Origin: Actinotignum urinale DSM 15805
Lineage (GTDB): Bacteria; Actinomycetota; Actinomycetes; Actinomycetales; Actinomycetaceae
Direction: 5' to 3'
Length of the DNA stretch: 64,000 nucleotides
Assembly (NCBI RefSeq): GCF_000420445.1
Contig: NZ_ATUY01000001.1
Location: forward strand, 62,001 to 126,000
Below the pieces are notes generated by a model. It did not search any database. It was not told the origin of the DNA and saw only the letters and a program-made list of their open reading frames with translations. Both the position numbers and the translations under genes were made by a program. The first letter of the stretch is position 1. Each line of letters begins with the position of its first letter. Shown here in pieces: positions 1-9,308 of the stretch.

Positions 1-1
1 G

Positions 2-568
2 GATACCGACGGGCATGTGACGGGTGATTTTTCGTCATTGGTTAACCCGCAGATGCCGATGAGGGCAACGTTTGTCCACGGCATTCGTGATGAGGATGTT
101 CGATGTGCTCCAGTGATGGCTGATATTGTTCCGGATTTAATGTCGTTTTTTGAAGGTCGCGCGATTGTTGCACATAATGCGCGTTTCGATATGGGGTTTT
201 TGAATATGGCCTTCGCTAATGCCGGGTATTCGGTGAAAATACCTGCCGCGGCAACGGTGTGCACTATGGAGCTTTCTAAAATTTATTTACCGCCTGGGCG
301 TCACTCTTTGGTTGCCACAGCTGGGCGTGCGGGTATCGAGGTAACCAACCATCATCGTGCTTTAGCTGATGCATATACGGCGGCAGGGCTTTTACGCGAA
401 TATATCGAGCGCGAAAAACGCGGGGAACGCTACCTTGATTGTGCATTTTCCCGTGCGGGCGATAATGTTCTTCCCGCTTCCTGGGAGCTTTCTCTCAACG
501 AAAGTATTCGTATCCAGTGGCCTTCTAAGCCTTCCCCTCAAGATGGTGCTCAAGGAACGTTATTTTAG
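2..568 (+). CDS. DEDDh 3'-5' exonuclease (DnaQ/epsilon-like), 5'-truncated by window edge
   Basis: The reading frame is open from base 2, so the true start lies outside the window. The visible protein (about 188 residues) begins inside the first beta strands; the ExoI motif (DxE) is missing only because of truncation. ExoII is visible as AHNARFD near residues 57-63 and ExoIII as HRALAD near 118-123, the metal-binding set of DEDDh exonucleases. Family members proofread for DNA polymerase III or trim DNA ends. The last 50 residues match no domain I recognise. It converges on sigA. The family is clear; the exact role (epsilon subunit or standalone nuclease) is not. Confidence 0.85.
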   Translation, partial: DTDGHVTGDFSSLVNPQMPMRATFVHGIRDEDVRCAPVMADIVPDLMSFFEGRAIVAHNARFDMGFLNMAFANAGYSVKIPAAATVCTMELSKIYLPPGRHSLVATAGRAGIEVTNHHRALADAYTAAGLLREYIEREKRGERYLDCAFSRAGDNVLPASWELSLNESIRIQWPSKPSPQDGAQGTLF

Positions 569-611
569 CTTAGCAACCCTATGTGATCCGCACGATTCTT
601 CTTGGAAGAAA

Positions 612-693
612 GTGCTCATCGAACAACACAGTTGAAGTGCTCAGAATAATCGAATAACACTCTTGAATTGAACACAATAATCGAACAACACAT
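612..693. repeat. Degenerate ~30-bp repeat downstream of the exonuclease gene
   Basis: Three imperfect units share the core ATCGAAYAACAC and a neighbouring TTGAA/GTGCTC motif. The unit family is not seen elsewhere in the window. It fills the space between the exonuclease stop and the inverted repeat that follows. Confidence 0.5.
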
Positions 694-742
694 TTTTAGC
701 CTGACTACATAGTGCTAAATGCCCTAAATAGTCAGGCTAAAA
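694..742. terminator. 14-bp inverted repeat between convergent genes
   Basis: Perfect 14-bp arms (694-707 and 729-742, TTTTAGCCTGACTA and its complement) with a 21-nt loop lie between the convergent exonuclease gene and sigA. There is no free U-tract because the A/T runs are inside the stem. A bidirectional terminator is the most likely role. Confidence 0.45.
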
Positions 743-860
743 CTGAAAATATGCATTTCTCGCTGTTACGCCAAAGCTCTCGCGGTTATCTTAGTTAAAG
801 TTAAACGAGTAATCGCGTTGACGGACTCATCGCGTTTAATCGAAGTAGTCGCGTAGAACT

Positions 861-2576
861 TTAATCGAGATAGTCGCGCAGAACCTGAGAACGGCTTGGG
901 TGGCGTAGCTTGCTCATTGTCTTGGATTCGATCTGGCGGATTCGCTCACGAGTTACGCCATAAACCTTCCCAATTTCATCGAGTGTTCGTGGCTGGCCGT
1001 CGGTAAGACCAAAACGCATAGACACAACACCGGCTTCGCGTTCGGACAGTGTGTCCAGTACGCGCCCGAGCTGTTCTTGCAAGAGCGTGAAGCCCACTGC
1101 GTCTGCCGGAACAACAGCTTCAGAGTCCTCAATAAGATCACCGAATTCGCTATCTCCGTCCTCTCCAAGTGGTGTGTGGAGGGAAATTGGTTCACGCCCA
1201 TATTTTTGAACTTCAACGACTTTTTCTTCCGTCATATCGAGTTCTTTAGCGAGCTCTTCCGTGGTTGGTTCACGGCCAAGTTCCTGAAGCATTTGACGCT
1301 GGACTCGCGCCAACTTGTTAATAACTTCAACCATGTGGACAGGAATACGAATTGTTCGCGCCTGATCTGCCATGGCGCGAGTAATTGCTTGGCGAATCCA
1401 CCATGTTGCGTAGGTTGAGAACTTATATCCCTTGGCGTAATCGAATTTTTCGACCGCACGCACAAGCCCCAGGTTTCCTTCCTGAATAAGATCCAGGAAA
1501 AGCATTCCACGCCCTGTGTATCGTTTCGCCAAGGAAACAACCAAACGCAGATTTGCTTCCAAAAGATGGTTTTTCGCTAGTTGCCCATCTCTTGAAATCG
1601 CACGCAACTCGCGAATGTATTTCTTGTCATTATCGGGATCTAAATCGCCTTCTTGGAGAAGATGGGTTGCATACAAACCTGCCTCAATACGCTTGGCGAG
1701 TTCCACTTCCTCAGCGGCGTTCAACAATGCCACTCGCCCGATTTGCTTCAGGTAATCTTTCACGGGGTCCGCTGTTGCGCCCGCCACGTGAATACGTACC
1801 GCAGGTTCATCGGATTCATCAGAATCCTTCACGGTAAATCCACCACGAGAAACATTGCTGGATTGTTTGGAATCTTCTTCCTTAACCTTCGCTATTTCTT
1901 CGTTTTCTTCTTCCTTAACCTTCGCTATTTCTTCGTTTTCTTCTCCCTCTTCTTCGCCCTCGTCTACTTCTTCTTCAAGGTCTTCTTCAAGATCTTCTTC
2001 AAGGTCTTCATCAAGGTCTTCATCGTCGACGATGTCTAAATCTTCATCATCGAGTTCATCATCAGCTGAATCAACATCTTCATCGACGACGACATCCAAT
2101 TCATCGTCCTCATCAGGTACAACTGGTACTGTTTTTTTAGCCGTGGTTTTGGCTGTTTTCGTAGACGTTGTTTCTTCAACTTCGGGCGCGTTATCTTCGC
2201 CCTTTACCTTTTTCTTCGTTGATTTTTTCGGCTTTTTTGCGCTTGATTTTGCGGGCTTTTCCGCCTTGTCTGTTTTGCTGGCTTTTTTCGTGCTCTTTGT
2301 GGCTGTGGCTGTGCCGTTTTCAACATTTTCTACAGTTTCATCTGCGTTTTCAGCTTTTTCTGTAGCTTTTTTCGTTGATGTTGCTTTCTTCGACGTTGCC
2401 TTTTTCGCAGTTGCCTTCTTTTTAGCGGTTTTTGTGGCCGTTTTTTTCGCTGAGGTTTTTCGTGCGGGCTTTTCGACCTCAACGTCTTTTTCTACAACTT
2501 GTTGCGTAACGACTGCTTTTTCTTCAGTTGCTTGTTCTTCTGCTTTTTTCTTAGCCGAAGCTTTCTTTTCCGCCAC
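861..2576 (-). CDS. sigA: Primary sigma factor (sigma-70, SigA/HrdB)
   Basis: Directs core RNA polymerase to housekeeping promoters. The C-terminal 300 residues carry region 1.2 (from about 270), region 2 with [15 protein letters not shown] near 385-400, and region 4 with the TRERIRQIE helix-turn-helix near 550. I chose a GTG start at 2576 (571 aa) because AAGGAAAGG lies 6 nt upstream; an upstream start would add nine unlikely residues. The N-terminus is unusual: residues 1-150 are a Lys/Ala/Thr-rich histone-H1-like tail, and 150-240 are very acidic and built on short repeats. Long basic/acidic N-termini are known in actinobacterial SigA/HrdB; repeat-driven length variation here is inference. 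Confidence 0.97.
   Translation of the reverse strand: MAEKKASAKKKAEEQATEEKAVVTQQVVEKDVEVEKPARKTSAKKTATKTAKKKATAKKATSKKATSTKKATEKAENADETVENVENGTATATKSTKKASKTDKAEKPAKSSAKKPKKSTKKKVKGEDNAPEVEETTSTKTAKTTAKKTVPVVPDEDDELDVVVDEDVDSADDELDDEDLDIVDDEDLDEDLEEDLEEDLEEEVDEGEEEGEENEEIAKVKEEENEEIAKVKEEDSKQSSNVSRGGFTVKDSDESDEPAVRIHVAGATADPVKDYLKQIGRVALLNAAEEVELAKRIEAGLYATHLLQEGDLDPDNDKKYIRELRAISRDGQLAKNHLLEANLRLVVSLAKRYTGRGMLFLDLIQEGNLGLVRAVEKFDYAKGYKFSTYATWWIRQAITRAMADQARTIRIPVHMVEVINKLARVQRQMLQELGREPTTEELAKELDMTEEKVVEVQKYGREPISLHTPLGEDGDSEFGDLIEDSEAVVPADAVGFTLLQEQLGRVLDTLSEREAGVVSMRFGLTDGQPRTLDEIGKVYGVTRERIRQIESKTMSKLRHPSRSQVLRDYLD
1873..2030. repeat. In-frame tandem repeats inside sigA
   Basis: Two blocks encode the acidic part of the sigma factor. 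One is a perfect 33-bp duplication (copies start at 1873 and 1906, match runs to 1944) encoding [11 protein letters not shown] twice. The other is five 12-bp units at 1971-2030 encoding EEDL/DEDL-type repeats. Both periods are multiples of three, so unit gain or loss would keep the frame. Confidence 0.85.
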
Positions 2577-2638
2577 GTAAGACCTTTCCTTGCACAGGGA
2601 CACACTGTATTTGGAATGAAGATATAACTATCCCACAA

Positions 2639-2667
2639 TATATACCAATCACCCAAACGTTTCCCAA
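2639..2667 (-). promoter_or_regulatory. Candidate sigA promoter
   Basis: On the minus strand TTGGGA (2667-2662) is followed after 17 bp by TATATA (2644-2639), about 65 nt before the GTG start. The match to -35/-10 consensus is fair; the position is plausible. Confidence 0.4.
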
Positions 2668-2761
2668 TCGTTTTTCATTCCAAAAGAACGAAAAAGTAGC
2701 CCACGCCACACCTGAACGTGGTGATCCTGAAATATCCTCGCCTTTTAGGGCATCTTATGTT

Positions 2762-2866
2762 CCTTTCAGCTCACTTCATTTCGCCACGCATTACCCCCTC
2801 CCGGCAAGCGGGCCAAGCTCATCGGTAACCTTTCAGCTCACTTCATTTCGCCACGCATTACCCCCT
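2762..2866. repeat. Perfect 38-bp direct repeat upstream of sigA
   Basis: Copies at 2762-2799 and 2829-2866 are identical. The second copy abuts the stop codon of the DUF4192 gene. They are separated by 29 bp containing CCCGGCAAGCGGG. No known element is recognised. Confidence 0.9.
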
Positions 2867-2867
2867 T

Positions 2868-4019
2868 TCAACTAACCCCATCTTCGCTTTGCCTGACCGC
2901 CTCACAACATTCTTCATCTTCTTGGTCAACTTTCAACCAAGGCGGCAAGGCGGCACAAAGTGTGACTTTATACAGCAACTGCGCAAGACTATAATCTGGA
3001 TCTTCCATTACTGCCTCGAACGCCCTAGCCGCCGTATAGCTCATATTCCCCATCCACCAGGATAAATAGGCCGAACCCGCGAGCGCCTGCACTTGTCCGT
3101 AGGGCGCAATTCGTGCCACGTCGTCCAAAAGTGTACGCATTTTTCGCGCCCTGTCGATATTGGGCAATTCCTTGCGTGTTTTTTCAAGTAGCGCTATGGA
3201 ATCAATCTGCGCTAGGGGAACAAGAGGTTTATGCGCGAGGGCAATGTGAAGAATCTTGTCTCGAATCTTGTGGTGGCGTAATCCGCGTAGCATCCACGCT
3301 GCCCGCCTGTAGTTTTCTTCATTCGCGTCGAGAAAGTCGTGTTCTTCTGTATCGTTTTCATTTTCTTGTTTTTCCTCAGCCTCAAGGTGTGTGCGAATAA
3401 TATCGTCGATTTGTCGCTCGACCTCTTCGTCGCTAACCTCCCATAGTGGTTCGAGATATTTTTCGACGGCTTCCCTCGTCGCTCTTTTTCCTAAGCGTAA
3501 GGTGAGCTTCGGTTCGTATTCAAAGTTATCTTCTATATCGATGATCTTCCCTTCATGAGTTATTTTGGGTAGGTTTTCCCATTCTGTGTATTCTTCTTCC
3601 ATCATGTCCATGTATCCTTCTTTGTCCGCGATGAAGCAGTCAATTCTCCATCCTTTTGGGTCCTTCTCCTCCCACATACATGCGATTGCTTTGGATATTT
3701 CGCTAACGAGTAGGAATACGCGCTGTGCGCGTGGCGTGTGTAAAAATGTTGATATTCGTGGCACGTAGGCCGTAATAAAACATTTTTTGAACGCACATAA
3801 ACGTATGGCGTCCACGAGTTGTTCGCGCACTCTTTCTGTTATGTCTCCCTCATGAAGGTTGAGCTTAATAAGGGGTTGTGTTTCGCTACCGGCACGGGAG
3901 TGTTCTCCGCATTCCACTCCATAGATCACGAGGTGATTGGTTGGGTGGAAACCAAGCATCGAGGGAACAAATCCGAGTATTTCTTCGGGTTGTGTAACGA
4001 TGTATTTTTTCAGTGTCAT
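2868..4019 (-). CDS. DUF4192 family protein
   Basis: A 383-residue protein whose N-terminus (GFVPSMLGFHPTNHLVIYG, residues 16-34) matches the start of actinobacterial DUF4192 proteins. There is no signal peptide or membrane segment, so it is probably cytoplasmic. Residues 200-230 form an acidic, Glu-rich insert, and the C-terminal third is helical with Ala-rich stretches and the LSWWMG motif typical of the family. The function of DUF4192 is unknown. It lies upstream of sigA on the same strand, separated by the 38-bp repeat pair, and is divergent from the prenyl synthase gene. Confidence 0.85.
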   Translation of the reverse strand: MTLKKYIVTQPEEILGFVPSMLGFHPTNHLVIYGVECGEHSRAGSETQPLIKLNLHEGDITERVREQLVDAIRLCAFKKCFITAYVPRISTFLHTPRAQRVFLLVSEISKAIACMWEEKDPKGWRIDCFIADKEGYMDMMEEEYTEWENLPKITHEGKIIDIEDNFEYEPKLTLRLGKRATREAVEKYLEPLWEVSDEEVERQIDDIIRTHLEAEEKQENENDTEEHDFLDANEENYRRAAWMLRGLRHHKIRDKILHIALAHKPLVPLAQIDSIALLEKTRKELPNIDRARKMRTLLDDVARIAPYGQVQALAGSAYLSWWMGNMSYTAARAFEAVMEDPDYSLAQLLYKVTLCAALPPWLKVDQEDEECCEAVRQSEDGVS

Positions 4020-4166
4020 GTGTGTATTTCACCAGGTGTGCAGTTCAGCGTTTTGGCTGATACCCATTTCTCTGGATAACTGCCATCCCCGGCGCCTTGT
4101 GGATATCTTTTTTTCCACATTCTCCACAAGGTGTGGAAAGAATTAGCGGTCACGCCTTGGGCATCG

Positions 4167-4178
4167 TAGGATAGGAGA
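4167..4178 (+). promoter_or_regulatory. Leaderless-type -10 element of the prenyl synthase gene
   Basis: TAGGAT (4167-4172) sits exactly 6 nt before ATG 4179, so transcription would start at or next to the start codon. The intervening AGGAGA could act as a very close ribosome binding site, so a led transcript from further upstream is not excluded. Confidence 0.5.
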
Positions 4179-5279
4179 ATGCTCAACCTCCAGGATTTCC
4201 ATGCCCGCGTCAATCTCTGTATTTCTCGCGCCTTGGCGTCGTTAGGGCGTTGGGGTACGCCTGTTATGGACGAGCTTTTCGCTTCGGCAATCACCATGTC
4301 GTCGAGTGGAAAACGTACCCGCGCAACGCTCGTGTATGCAGGTCTTCTTTCCGCGTGTCCAACGCCGTCTGAGGAACTCGTCTCCCAAGCTGTTCGCGCC
4401 GCTACCTCTGTTGAGCTATGCCAACTTGCCACTCTTATTCACGACGATATTGCCGATTCTTCCTCTACCCGTCGCGGTTTTCCCACAACTCACGCCAGCC
4501 TCACCGATTGCCATTCTCGTAACCAATGGGATGGGGATAGTGCGCATTTTGGTCTCGCTTCGGGAATCATGGCGGCTGACGCTATTTTCGCTCTATCGAC
4601 TCGTGAAATGCTCGCAACCGGTTGCTTTGCTGCCGTCGAACTTTTATCGGATATGAATGAGGAGGTTGCCGTCGGCCAGTATTTGGATATGCGGGCCGAA
4701 TGTCACCCTCACTCCACTTTGTCGGATGCTTGGTCTGTGATTACCCACAAAACTGTTTCCTATTCCGCCTTATTCCCTCTGCGAATAGGTGCGTCACTTT
4801 CAACGACGACGGCTGGCGCTGCGTTCCTCCCTCATGCCCCTTCTCTTTCTTCACGAGACGCCCATTATGGGATTTCCGAAGAACTTGACACTCACCTTCT
4901 TGCCTTCGCAACACCTTTTGGTGAGGCTTTTCAACTTCGGGACGATATTTTAGGGATTGTCGGAAATCCGGAAGAGACGGGCAAGCCCGCAGCTCACGAT
5001 GTCAGCGAGGGTAAAAAGACTGTTCTCTACGCATTATTGGTGGATAAAATTTCTCCTCAAGAACTTTCCTGGTTGCTTTCTTTACAAGGTACGTGTTTAG
5101 ACGGTGAACATATCGCCCGCATTCGTGAGTTATATCGAAATACGGGCGTGCTGGCAGAGGTTGAAGCGATGATTCATGTTCGTGAGAATGCAGCGCGCAC
5201 AGCACTTACTTCGATGAACGCACCTGCACGTGTCCTTCTCACCGAGCTAGTGGATGCTCTATCGTCGCGCACTTCCTAA
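4179..5279 (+). CDS. idsA: Polyprenyl diphosphate synthase (trans-isoprenyl, IdsA-like)
   Basis: Condenses isopentenyl diphosphate with allylic diphosphates to make precursors for quinones, carotenoids or lipid carriers. It has the first Asp-rich motif DDIAD at 89-93 and the second DDILG at 255-259, with the basic GKR substrate loop at 44-46. The residue five before the first Asp is Ala rather than an aromatic, which in this family favours products longer than C15; the exact chain length is inference. Length (366 aa) is normal. Its place before pknL and aroG matches idsA2 of mycobacteria. Confidence 0.9.
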   Translation: MLNLQDFHARVNLCISRALASLGRWGTPVMDELFASAITMSSSGKRTRATLVYAGLLSACPTPSEELVSQAVRAATSVELCQLATLIHDDIADSSSTRRGFPTTHASLTDCHSRNQWDGDSAHFGLASGIMAADAIFALSTREMLATGCFAAVELLSDMNEEVAVGQYLDMRAECHPHSTLSDAWSVITHKTVSYSALFPLRIGASLSTTTAGAAFLPHAPSLSSRDAHYGISEELDTHLLAFATPFGEAFQLRDDILGIVGNPEETGKPAAHDVSEGKKTVLYALLVDKISPQELSWLLSLQGTCLDGEHIARIRELYRNTGVLAEVEAMIHVRENAARTALTSMNAPARVLLTELVDALSSRTS

Positions 5280-5528
5280 ACACACTAACCACGCACTAAA
5301 CCCACGCACCCACACACTTAGCACCCACTGAACACACACTTACACTTCCTCAACCCTCACTAAACACGCACCCACCACGCATCTAGCAAAACCCTAATAA
5401 CACGCACCAAACACACAGTTATCAAAACCCTAATAACACGCACCCCAAAACCGCACCCCAAAAGTCCCATGTTTCTCAATTTTCGCAAACGTAACAAAAC
5501 TATCTTCCATCTCATCTTTCACGATAGC
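5280..5528. repeat. A/C-rich degenerate repeat region with a 22-bp direct repeat
   Basis: This stretch holds no credible gene. It is strand-asymmetric (A/C rich) and built from loose CACGCACC and CACTAAACAC units. A perfect 22-bp repeat (CAAAACCCTAATAACACGCACC with its last bases) occurs at 5387-5408 and 5423-5444. Confidence 0.7.
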
Positions 5529-5567
5529 GTGACATTTTCACAATCATCCACTATTGTCACTAGTGGA
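5529..5567 (+). promoter_or_regulatory. Candidate promoter with overlapping operator-like inverted repeat
   Basis: GTGACA (5529-5534) and TATTGT (5552-5557) are 17 bp apart. A perfect 7-bp inverted repeat TCCACTA-N7-TAGTGGA (5547-5567) covers the -10 and the expected start of transcription. This arrangement suits repression by a dimeric regulator. The site precedes the transglycosylase gene by 54 nt. Confidence 0.4.
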
Positions 5568-5620
5568 TATTTGTGTACACACCCGCGCAACTCGCGCACA
5601 AGAACAAGGAAGAGGTTCCT

Positions 5621-6115
5621 ATGAACTCTTCACAACGACGTGCCCTCCTTATGGAAGCGAAGGCCACCCACACGCCCCTCTTCAGCGTCGAAGAATTACG
5701 AGCACAACTTCAGCAAGAAAATCTTCCATCCCGTCCAGAAGTGCAAAAAATCGTCGCACAAACAGCAGCTCTTATGGGCGTGAACCCTAAACTTGCCATG
5801 GGGATTGCCTATATAGAATCCGGTTTCGATCCCGCCAAGGTCTCGGATACAGGCGCAATTGGCCCCATGCAACTTCTTCCCGGGGCGGTTTCTTGGGCAG
5901 AGAAAATGGTGGGGCGCCCACTTAATATGTATTCGCCGCGAGACAACGCAACCGCAGGCGTCGCAATCCTTCGATATCTGCAACGGCATACAGACTCCAC
6001 ACACAACGCCATTGCCGCCTACTACCAGGGCTTACGGTCACTCCAGAACGACGGCGCCTACCCATCCACACAAAAATTCGTCCTCCGAGTGCTCAGAGCA
6101 GTTTCGCAACTCTAG
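5621..6115 (+). CDS. Lytic transglycosylase (SLT domain) without signal peptide
   Basis: Predicted to cleave the MurNAc-GlcNAc bond of peptidoglycan. The catalytic Glu is E66 in YIESGF, followed by the family motif GAIGPMQLLP at 79-88 and an AYYQG segment near 137. I chose ATG 5621 (164 aa) because AAGGAAGAGG lies 5 nt upstream; an in-frame GTG at 5573 would add 16 residues lacking features. Neither start gives a signal peptide or membrane anchor, and there is no LysM domain. Export is therefore unexplained. It precedes the PASTA kinase gene, a sensible functional neighbour. Confidence 0.85.
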   Translation: MNSSQRRALLMEAKATHTPLFSVEELRAQLQQENLPSRPEVQKIVAQTAALMGVNPKLAMGIAYIESGFDPAKVSDTGAIGPMQLLPGAVSWAEKMVGRPLNMYSPRDNATAGVAILRYLQRHTDSTHNAIAAYYQGLRSLQNDGAYPSTQKFVLRVLRAVSQL

Positions 6116-6231
6116 CGTCAAGAAGATGACGCAACTCTAACGTCAAGCACTTTCAAGCCACGACTTACGTAGCCTCTCATCTCAAACCGTACACACACCT
6201 GGATAACGCCTCACGCCACCCATTTACCACG

Positions 6232-6243
6232 TATCCTAAAACT
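6232..6243 (+). promoter_or_regulatory. Leaderless-type -10 element of pknL
   Basis: TATCCT (6232-6237) lies 6 nt before ATG 6244, and no Shine-Dalgarno sequence is present. Confidence 0.45.
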
Positions 6244-7623
6244 ATGCATTCTTTCACCCCCGGAACAACGGTTGACGGACGCTACGTTCTGCGTTCCCCG
6301 CTCGCATCCGGAGGCATGGCACACATCTGGCTGGCCCACGATTCACGCCTGGGACGCGACGTCGCCCTCAAGGCCATTCGAGACAATTATTCGGGGCACC
6401 CTGATTTTGAGGCGCGTTTCGATCGAGAGGCTCGCGCCATTGCGTCCCTATCCAATCCTCACATTGTCAACATTTTCGACCGCGGCTACTGGCAGGGCCA
6501 AGCATATATCGTCATGGAATACATCCCCGGCCCCAATCTTCGCCAGGAATTGCGCCGCCTGGGCACCTTCCCCCTCGGCCACGTCCTCAACCTTATGGAA
6601 CAAAACCTCCAGGGGCTCTCCACCGCGCACCGCGCCGGAATTATTCACCGCGATATTAAACCCGACAATATTCTTTTGGACGCTCCCCTGCCAAGCTCGT
6701 GGCATAGCGACGCCCCAATGCCACTCCTTCTTCTCGCCGACTTCGGCCTTGCCCGCCCCGTTTCTTTTACGACGACGGCACAGGCTCCTAGGATGGTAAG
6801 CGTCGCCTATTGCGCACCGGAAATTTTAGATGGTGAGACTGCTAGCCCTGCATCGGATATATATTCTGAAGGTATTTTGTTCTATGAGTTGCTCATGGGG
6901 CGCCCGCCTTTTCTTGGCGAAAGCATGGAGGCAACGGCCCGTATGCACAGAAATCAGGATATACCGCGGGTGACTGATACCGTTTCGTGGATTCCGAAAA
7001 CTATTGATTCGCTTATTGGATTGTGGACGGCTAAGGATGTTTCGAGACGTCCACACAATGCTACGGTTGCTTTGCGCGCGCTTAAAAATGTGCACGAGAG
7101 CATTGAACCTGAAATTCTTAAGATGCGTGTCCCGCTCCTGCAGCCTCAACACGAAACACCTGTACTTGCGCCGGGTTCTACACCAGAATCTGAGCCGGGT
7201 TCCGCACCGGAATTTACGCCGAGATCCGCACCCGGCTCCATACCACCCGTAGTCCACCCATCTGCCCGCAATCTTCCCACAGGCACGGAAACTCTCACCC
7301 CCACAAGGAAAAGGGCAAAACCTCGTCGTAAAATTTTCCGTTCAGTGCTCGCACATAGCGGGCTTCTTCTTCTCGCAACTGGTGTTGGTGTGGGTGTCGC
7401 CTATATTCAGTCAACGCGCCAAGATACGGTTGTTGTTCCTGACGTAAAAGGACAAACCGTTAGCGAAGCTCGCAAAATGATAGAAAAGAAAGGGCTAGTG
7501 GCCAACACCGTCACGGAAAAAACGGGTGATTCGAAATCTTCTGGGCGTGTTATCCTCACCCAGCCGGCAGCTGGGAAAAATGCGCGCACGGGTGATTCGG
7601 TGACGTTGCGAATTGCGCCATAG
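6244..7623 (+). CDS. pknL: Serine/threonine protein kinase with one PASTA domain (PknL-like)
   Basis: A membrane kinase that senses cell wall material outside and phosphorylates cytoplasmic targets. The kinase domain (about 14-280) has the Gly-rich loop ASGGMA (21-26), catalytic K43, HRDIKPDN (135-142) and DFG (166-168). A Pro/Ser/Glu-rich linker (300-345) with repeated GS(A/T)PE units leads to one membrane segment (368-389) and a single C-terminal PASTA domain (395-459). One PASTA is fewer than PknB. The position between idsA and aroG matches mycobacterial pknL, although that protein, as I recall, lacks PASTA. Confidence 0.92.
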   Translation: MHSFTPGTTVDGRYVLRSPLASGGMAHIWLAHDSRLGRDVALKAIRDNYSGHPDFEARFDREARAIASLSNPHIVNIFDRGYWQGQAYIVMEYIPGPNLRQELRRLGTFPLGHVLNLMEQNLQGLSTAHRAGIIHRDIKPDNILLDAPLPSSWHSDAPMPLLLLADFGLARPVSFTTTAQAPRMVSVAYCAPEILDGETASPASDIYSEGILFYELLMGRPPFLGESMEATARMHRNQDIPRVTDTVSWIPKTIDSLIGLWTAKDVSRRPHNATVALRALKNVHESIEPEILKMRVPLLQPQHETPVLAPGSTPESEPGSAPEFTPRSAPGSIPPVVHPSARNLPTGTETLTPTRKRAKPRRKIFRSVLAHSGLLLLATGVGVGVAYIQSTRQDTVVVPDVKGQTVSEARKMIEKKGLVANTVTEKTGDSKSSGRVILTQPAAGKNARTGDSVTLRIAP

Positions 7624-7807
7624 TTACCGACGCCCTAGATTTTTTGTTAAGAATGAAAAGATGGATTCTTATCAGTTGATGACAGCTCGTATTTCCGGTT
7701 CTAAGGACGCGCAGTATACGGCGAAATTATCTCGCGAAAATTAATTACATTTAGCGGTGGCATGCCGTGGGGCGGATAGCAACGCTTTTGAAACTACGAG
7801 CCCTCCC

Positions 7808-9166
7808 CTATAGGTGGAACTCCCGCAACATCTCCGCAATCTGGTAGGCGACCTCCAGGGACTGCTGATGGTTCAAGCGCGGATCAACCAAAGATTCGTA
7901 GCGTTCCGCCAACGTATCTTCAAGAATTTCCTCACTACCGCCAAGAATTTCTGTTACGTCATCCCCAGTGAGCTCCACGTGAATACCGCCAGGGTGTGTA
8001 CCCAATACCTCATGGACCTCAAAGAAACCACGAATTTCATCCATAATGTCGTTAAAACGCCGGGTCTTAATACCATTCGACGCCTTAATCGTATTTCCGT
8101 GCATCGGATCAGACACCCACGTTACGGGACGCCCATCCTTCTTGGCCGCTTCAACAATCTTGGGCATCGCCTCACGAATAGTTCCCGCACCCATACGCGT
8201 AATGAACGTCAGCCTACCCTCTTCACCGTCGGGATTGAGCTTATCAATTAAACGCAAAACGTCATCGGGGTTCGTCGTCGGCCCTAACTTCACACCAATC
8301 GGGTTCCTCACGTGAGAGAACATTTCCACGTGAGCATCATCGATACCGCGCGTCCTCTCACCAATCCACAGAAAATGCGCGGAAGTAAAGTACGGCGTGC
8401 GCGTGCGCGAATCAATACGCATCAGCGCCTCTTCAAAAGGAATCACCAATGCTTCGTGCGAAGAATAAATCTGTGTTTGCTTAAGTTCCGGCCCTTCAAT
8501 ACCCGAAGCGTGAACAAACTTCATGGCACGATTAATTTCCGAGGCCATATTCTCATAACGCTCATAAGCCGGATTGGACACAAAACCCTGATTCCACTTG
8601 TGGACGTTACGCAAATCCGCGAAACCACCTCGCGTAAACGCACGAACAAGGTTCAACGTAGAAACAGAATACAAGTACGCTTTCGTTAAACGTTCCGGAT
8701 CGTGTAACCGCGACTCAGGAGTAAAATCGAAACCGTTAATAGAATCCCCAAGGTACGACGGAAGAGTTACGCCATCAATCGTTTCCGTATCTGAAGAACG
8801 GGGTTTGGAATACTGGCCGGCCATGCGTCCAATTTTTACGACGGGAACAGACGCGCCATACGTCAAAATAACGGCCATCTGCAAAATGGTGCGGACCTTA
8901 TTGCCGATACGGTCTGCCGTGGTGTGTTCAAAAGATTCCGCACAATCCCCACCGAAAAGCATAAACGCCTCGCCCTTTTGCGCGTTGGCGATTTGGCCTT
9001 TCAACTGGTCACATTCGCCCGCAAAAACAAGGGGTGGCATAGTGCGAAGGTAATCCGTCACCTCTTTGAGGTGCTTGGGATCTTCGTAGCACGGCTGATG
9101 TTTCGCCGGTTTGTTACGCCACGTCTGGGCAAGGGATGTAATGACTGAATTATCGTCCTGAAACAT
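7808..9166 (-). CDS. aroG: Class II DAHP synthase
   Basis: Joins erythrose 4-phosphate and phosphoenolpyruvate to start the shikimate pathway. It belongs to the plant/actinobacterial class II family: GEAFMLFGGDCAESF near 72-86, IGRMAGQYSKPRS near 120, and WVSDPMHGNT near 360-369. I chose ATG 9166 (452 aa). The frame stays open to a GTG at 9241, but those 25 residues would have to be read through the terminator hairpin and do not resemble the family. A typical ribosome binding site is not obvious at either start. A leader with a terminator hairpin lies 45 nt upstream. Confidence 0.93.
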   Translation of the reverse strand: MFQDDNSVITSLAQTWRNKPAKHQPCYEDPKHLKEVTDYLRTMPPLVFAGECDQLKGQIANAQKGEAFMLFGGDCAESFEHTTADRIGNKVRTILQMAVILTYGASVPVVKIGRMAGQYSKPRSSDTETIDGVTLPSYLGDSINGFDFTPESRLHDPERLTKAYLYSVSTLNLVRAFTRGGFADLRNVHKWNQGFVSNPAYERYENMASEINRAMKFVHASGIEGPELKQTQIYSSHEALVIPFEEALMRIDSRTRTPYFTSAHFLWIGERTRGIDDAHVEMFSHVRNPIGVKLGPTTNPDDVLRLIDKLNPDGEEGRLTFITRMGAGTIREAMPKIVEAAKKDGRPVTWVSDPMHGNTIKASNGIKTRRFNDIMDEIRGFFEVHEVLGTHPGGIHVELTGDDVTEILGGSEEILEDTLAERYESLVDPRLNHQQSLEVAYQIAEMLREFHL

Positions 9167-9210
9167 GCGTTCAATACTAACGTTTTTTCCCGGTTTTTTC
9201 TTGAATGAAC

Positions 9211-9308
9211 ACAAAAAGAGGGGCGTCCCGATGTTTCTCACATTCGAAACGCCCCACTTCAGTTATTGCCATGCCGCTGTGGCATCTTGCCCTGCCCTTT
9301 AAGGACAG
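9211..9308 (-). promoter_or_regulatory. Terminator/attenuator leader between pfp and aroG
   Basis: On the minus strand three hairpins follow one another: CTGCCC-type stem (9308-9292), ATGCC/GGCAT stem (9285-9271) and a GGGGCGT/ACGCCCC stem (9255-9220), with an internal GTTTC/GAAAC stem. The last is followed by CUCUUUUU, a proper intrinsic terminator. It ends pfp transcripts and, because it is only 45 nt before aroG, may also attenuate aroG. A short reading frame MPQRHGNN overlaps the second hairpin but has no aromatic codons. Confidence 0.6.

Noticed and set aside
1855-2580. Ser/Phe-rich frame opposite the sigA N-terminus
   Set aside because: It arises from the Lys/Ala and Glu repeats of sigA read backwards; low complexity only.
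7661-7744. 27-codon frame (MDSYQLMTARISG...) after pknL
   Set aside because: No ribosome binding site or recognisable family; too short to support.
9167-9241. 25-residue N-terminal extension of aroG from a GTG
   Set aside because: It would be translated through the terminator hairpin and has no resemblance to class II DAHP synthase N-termini.
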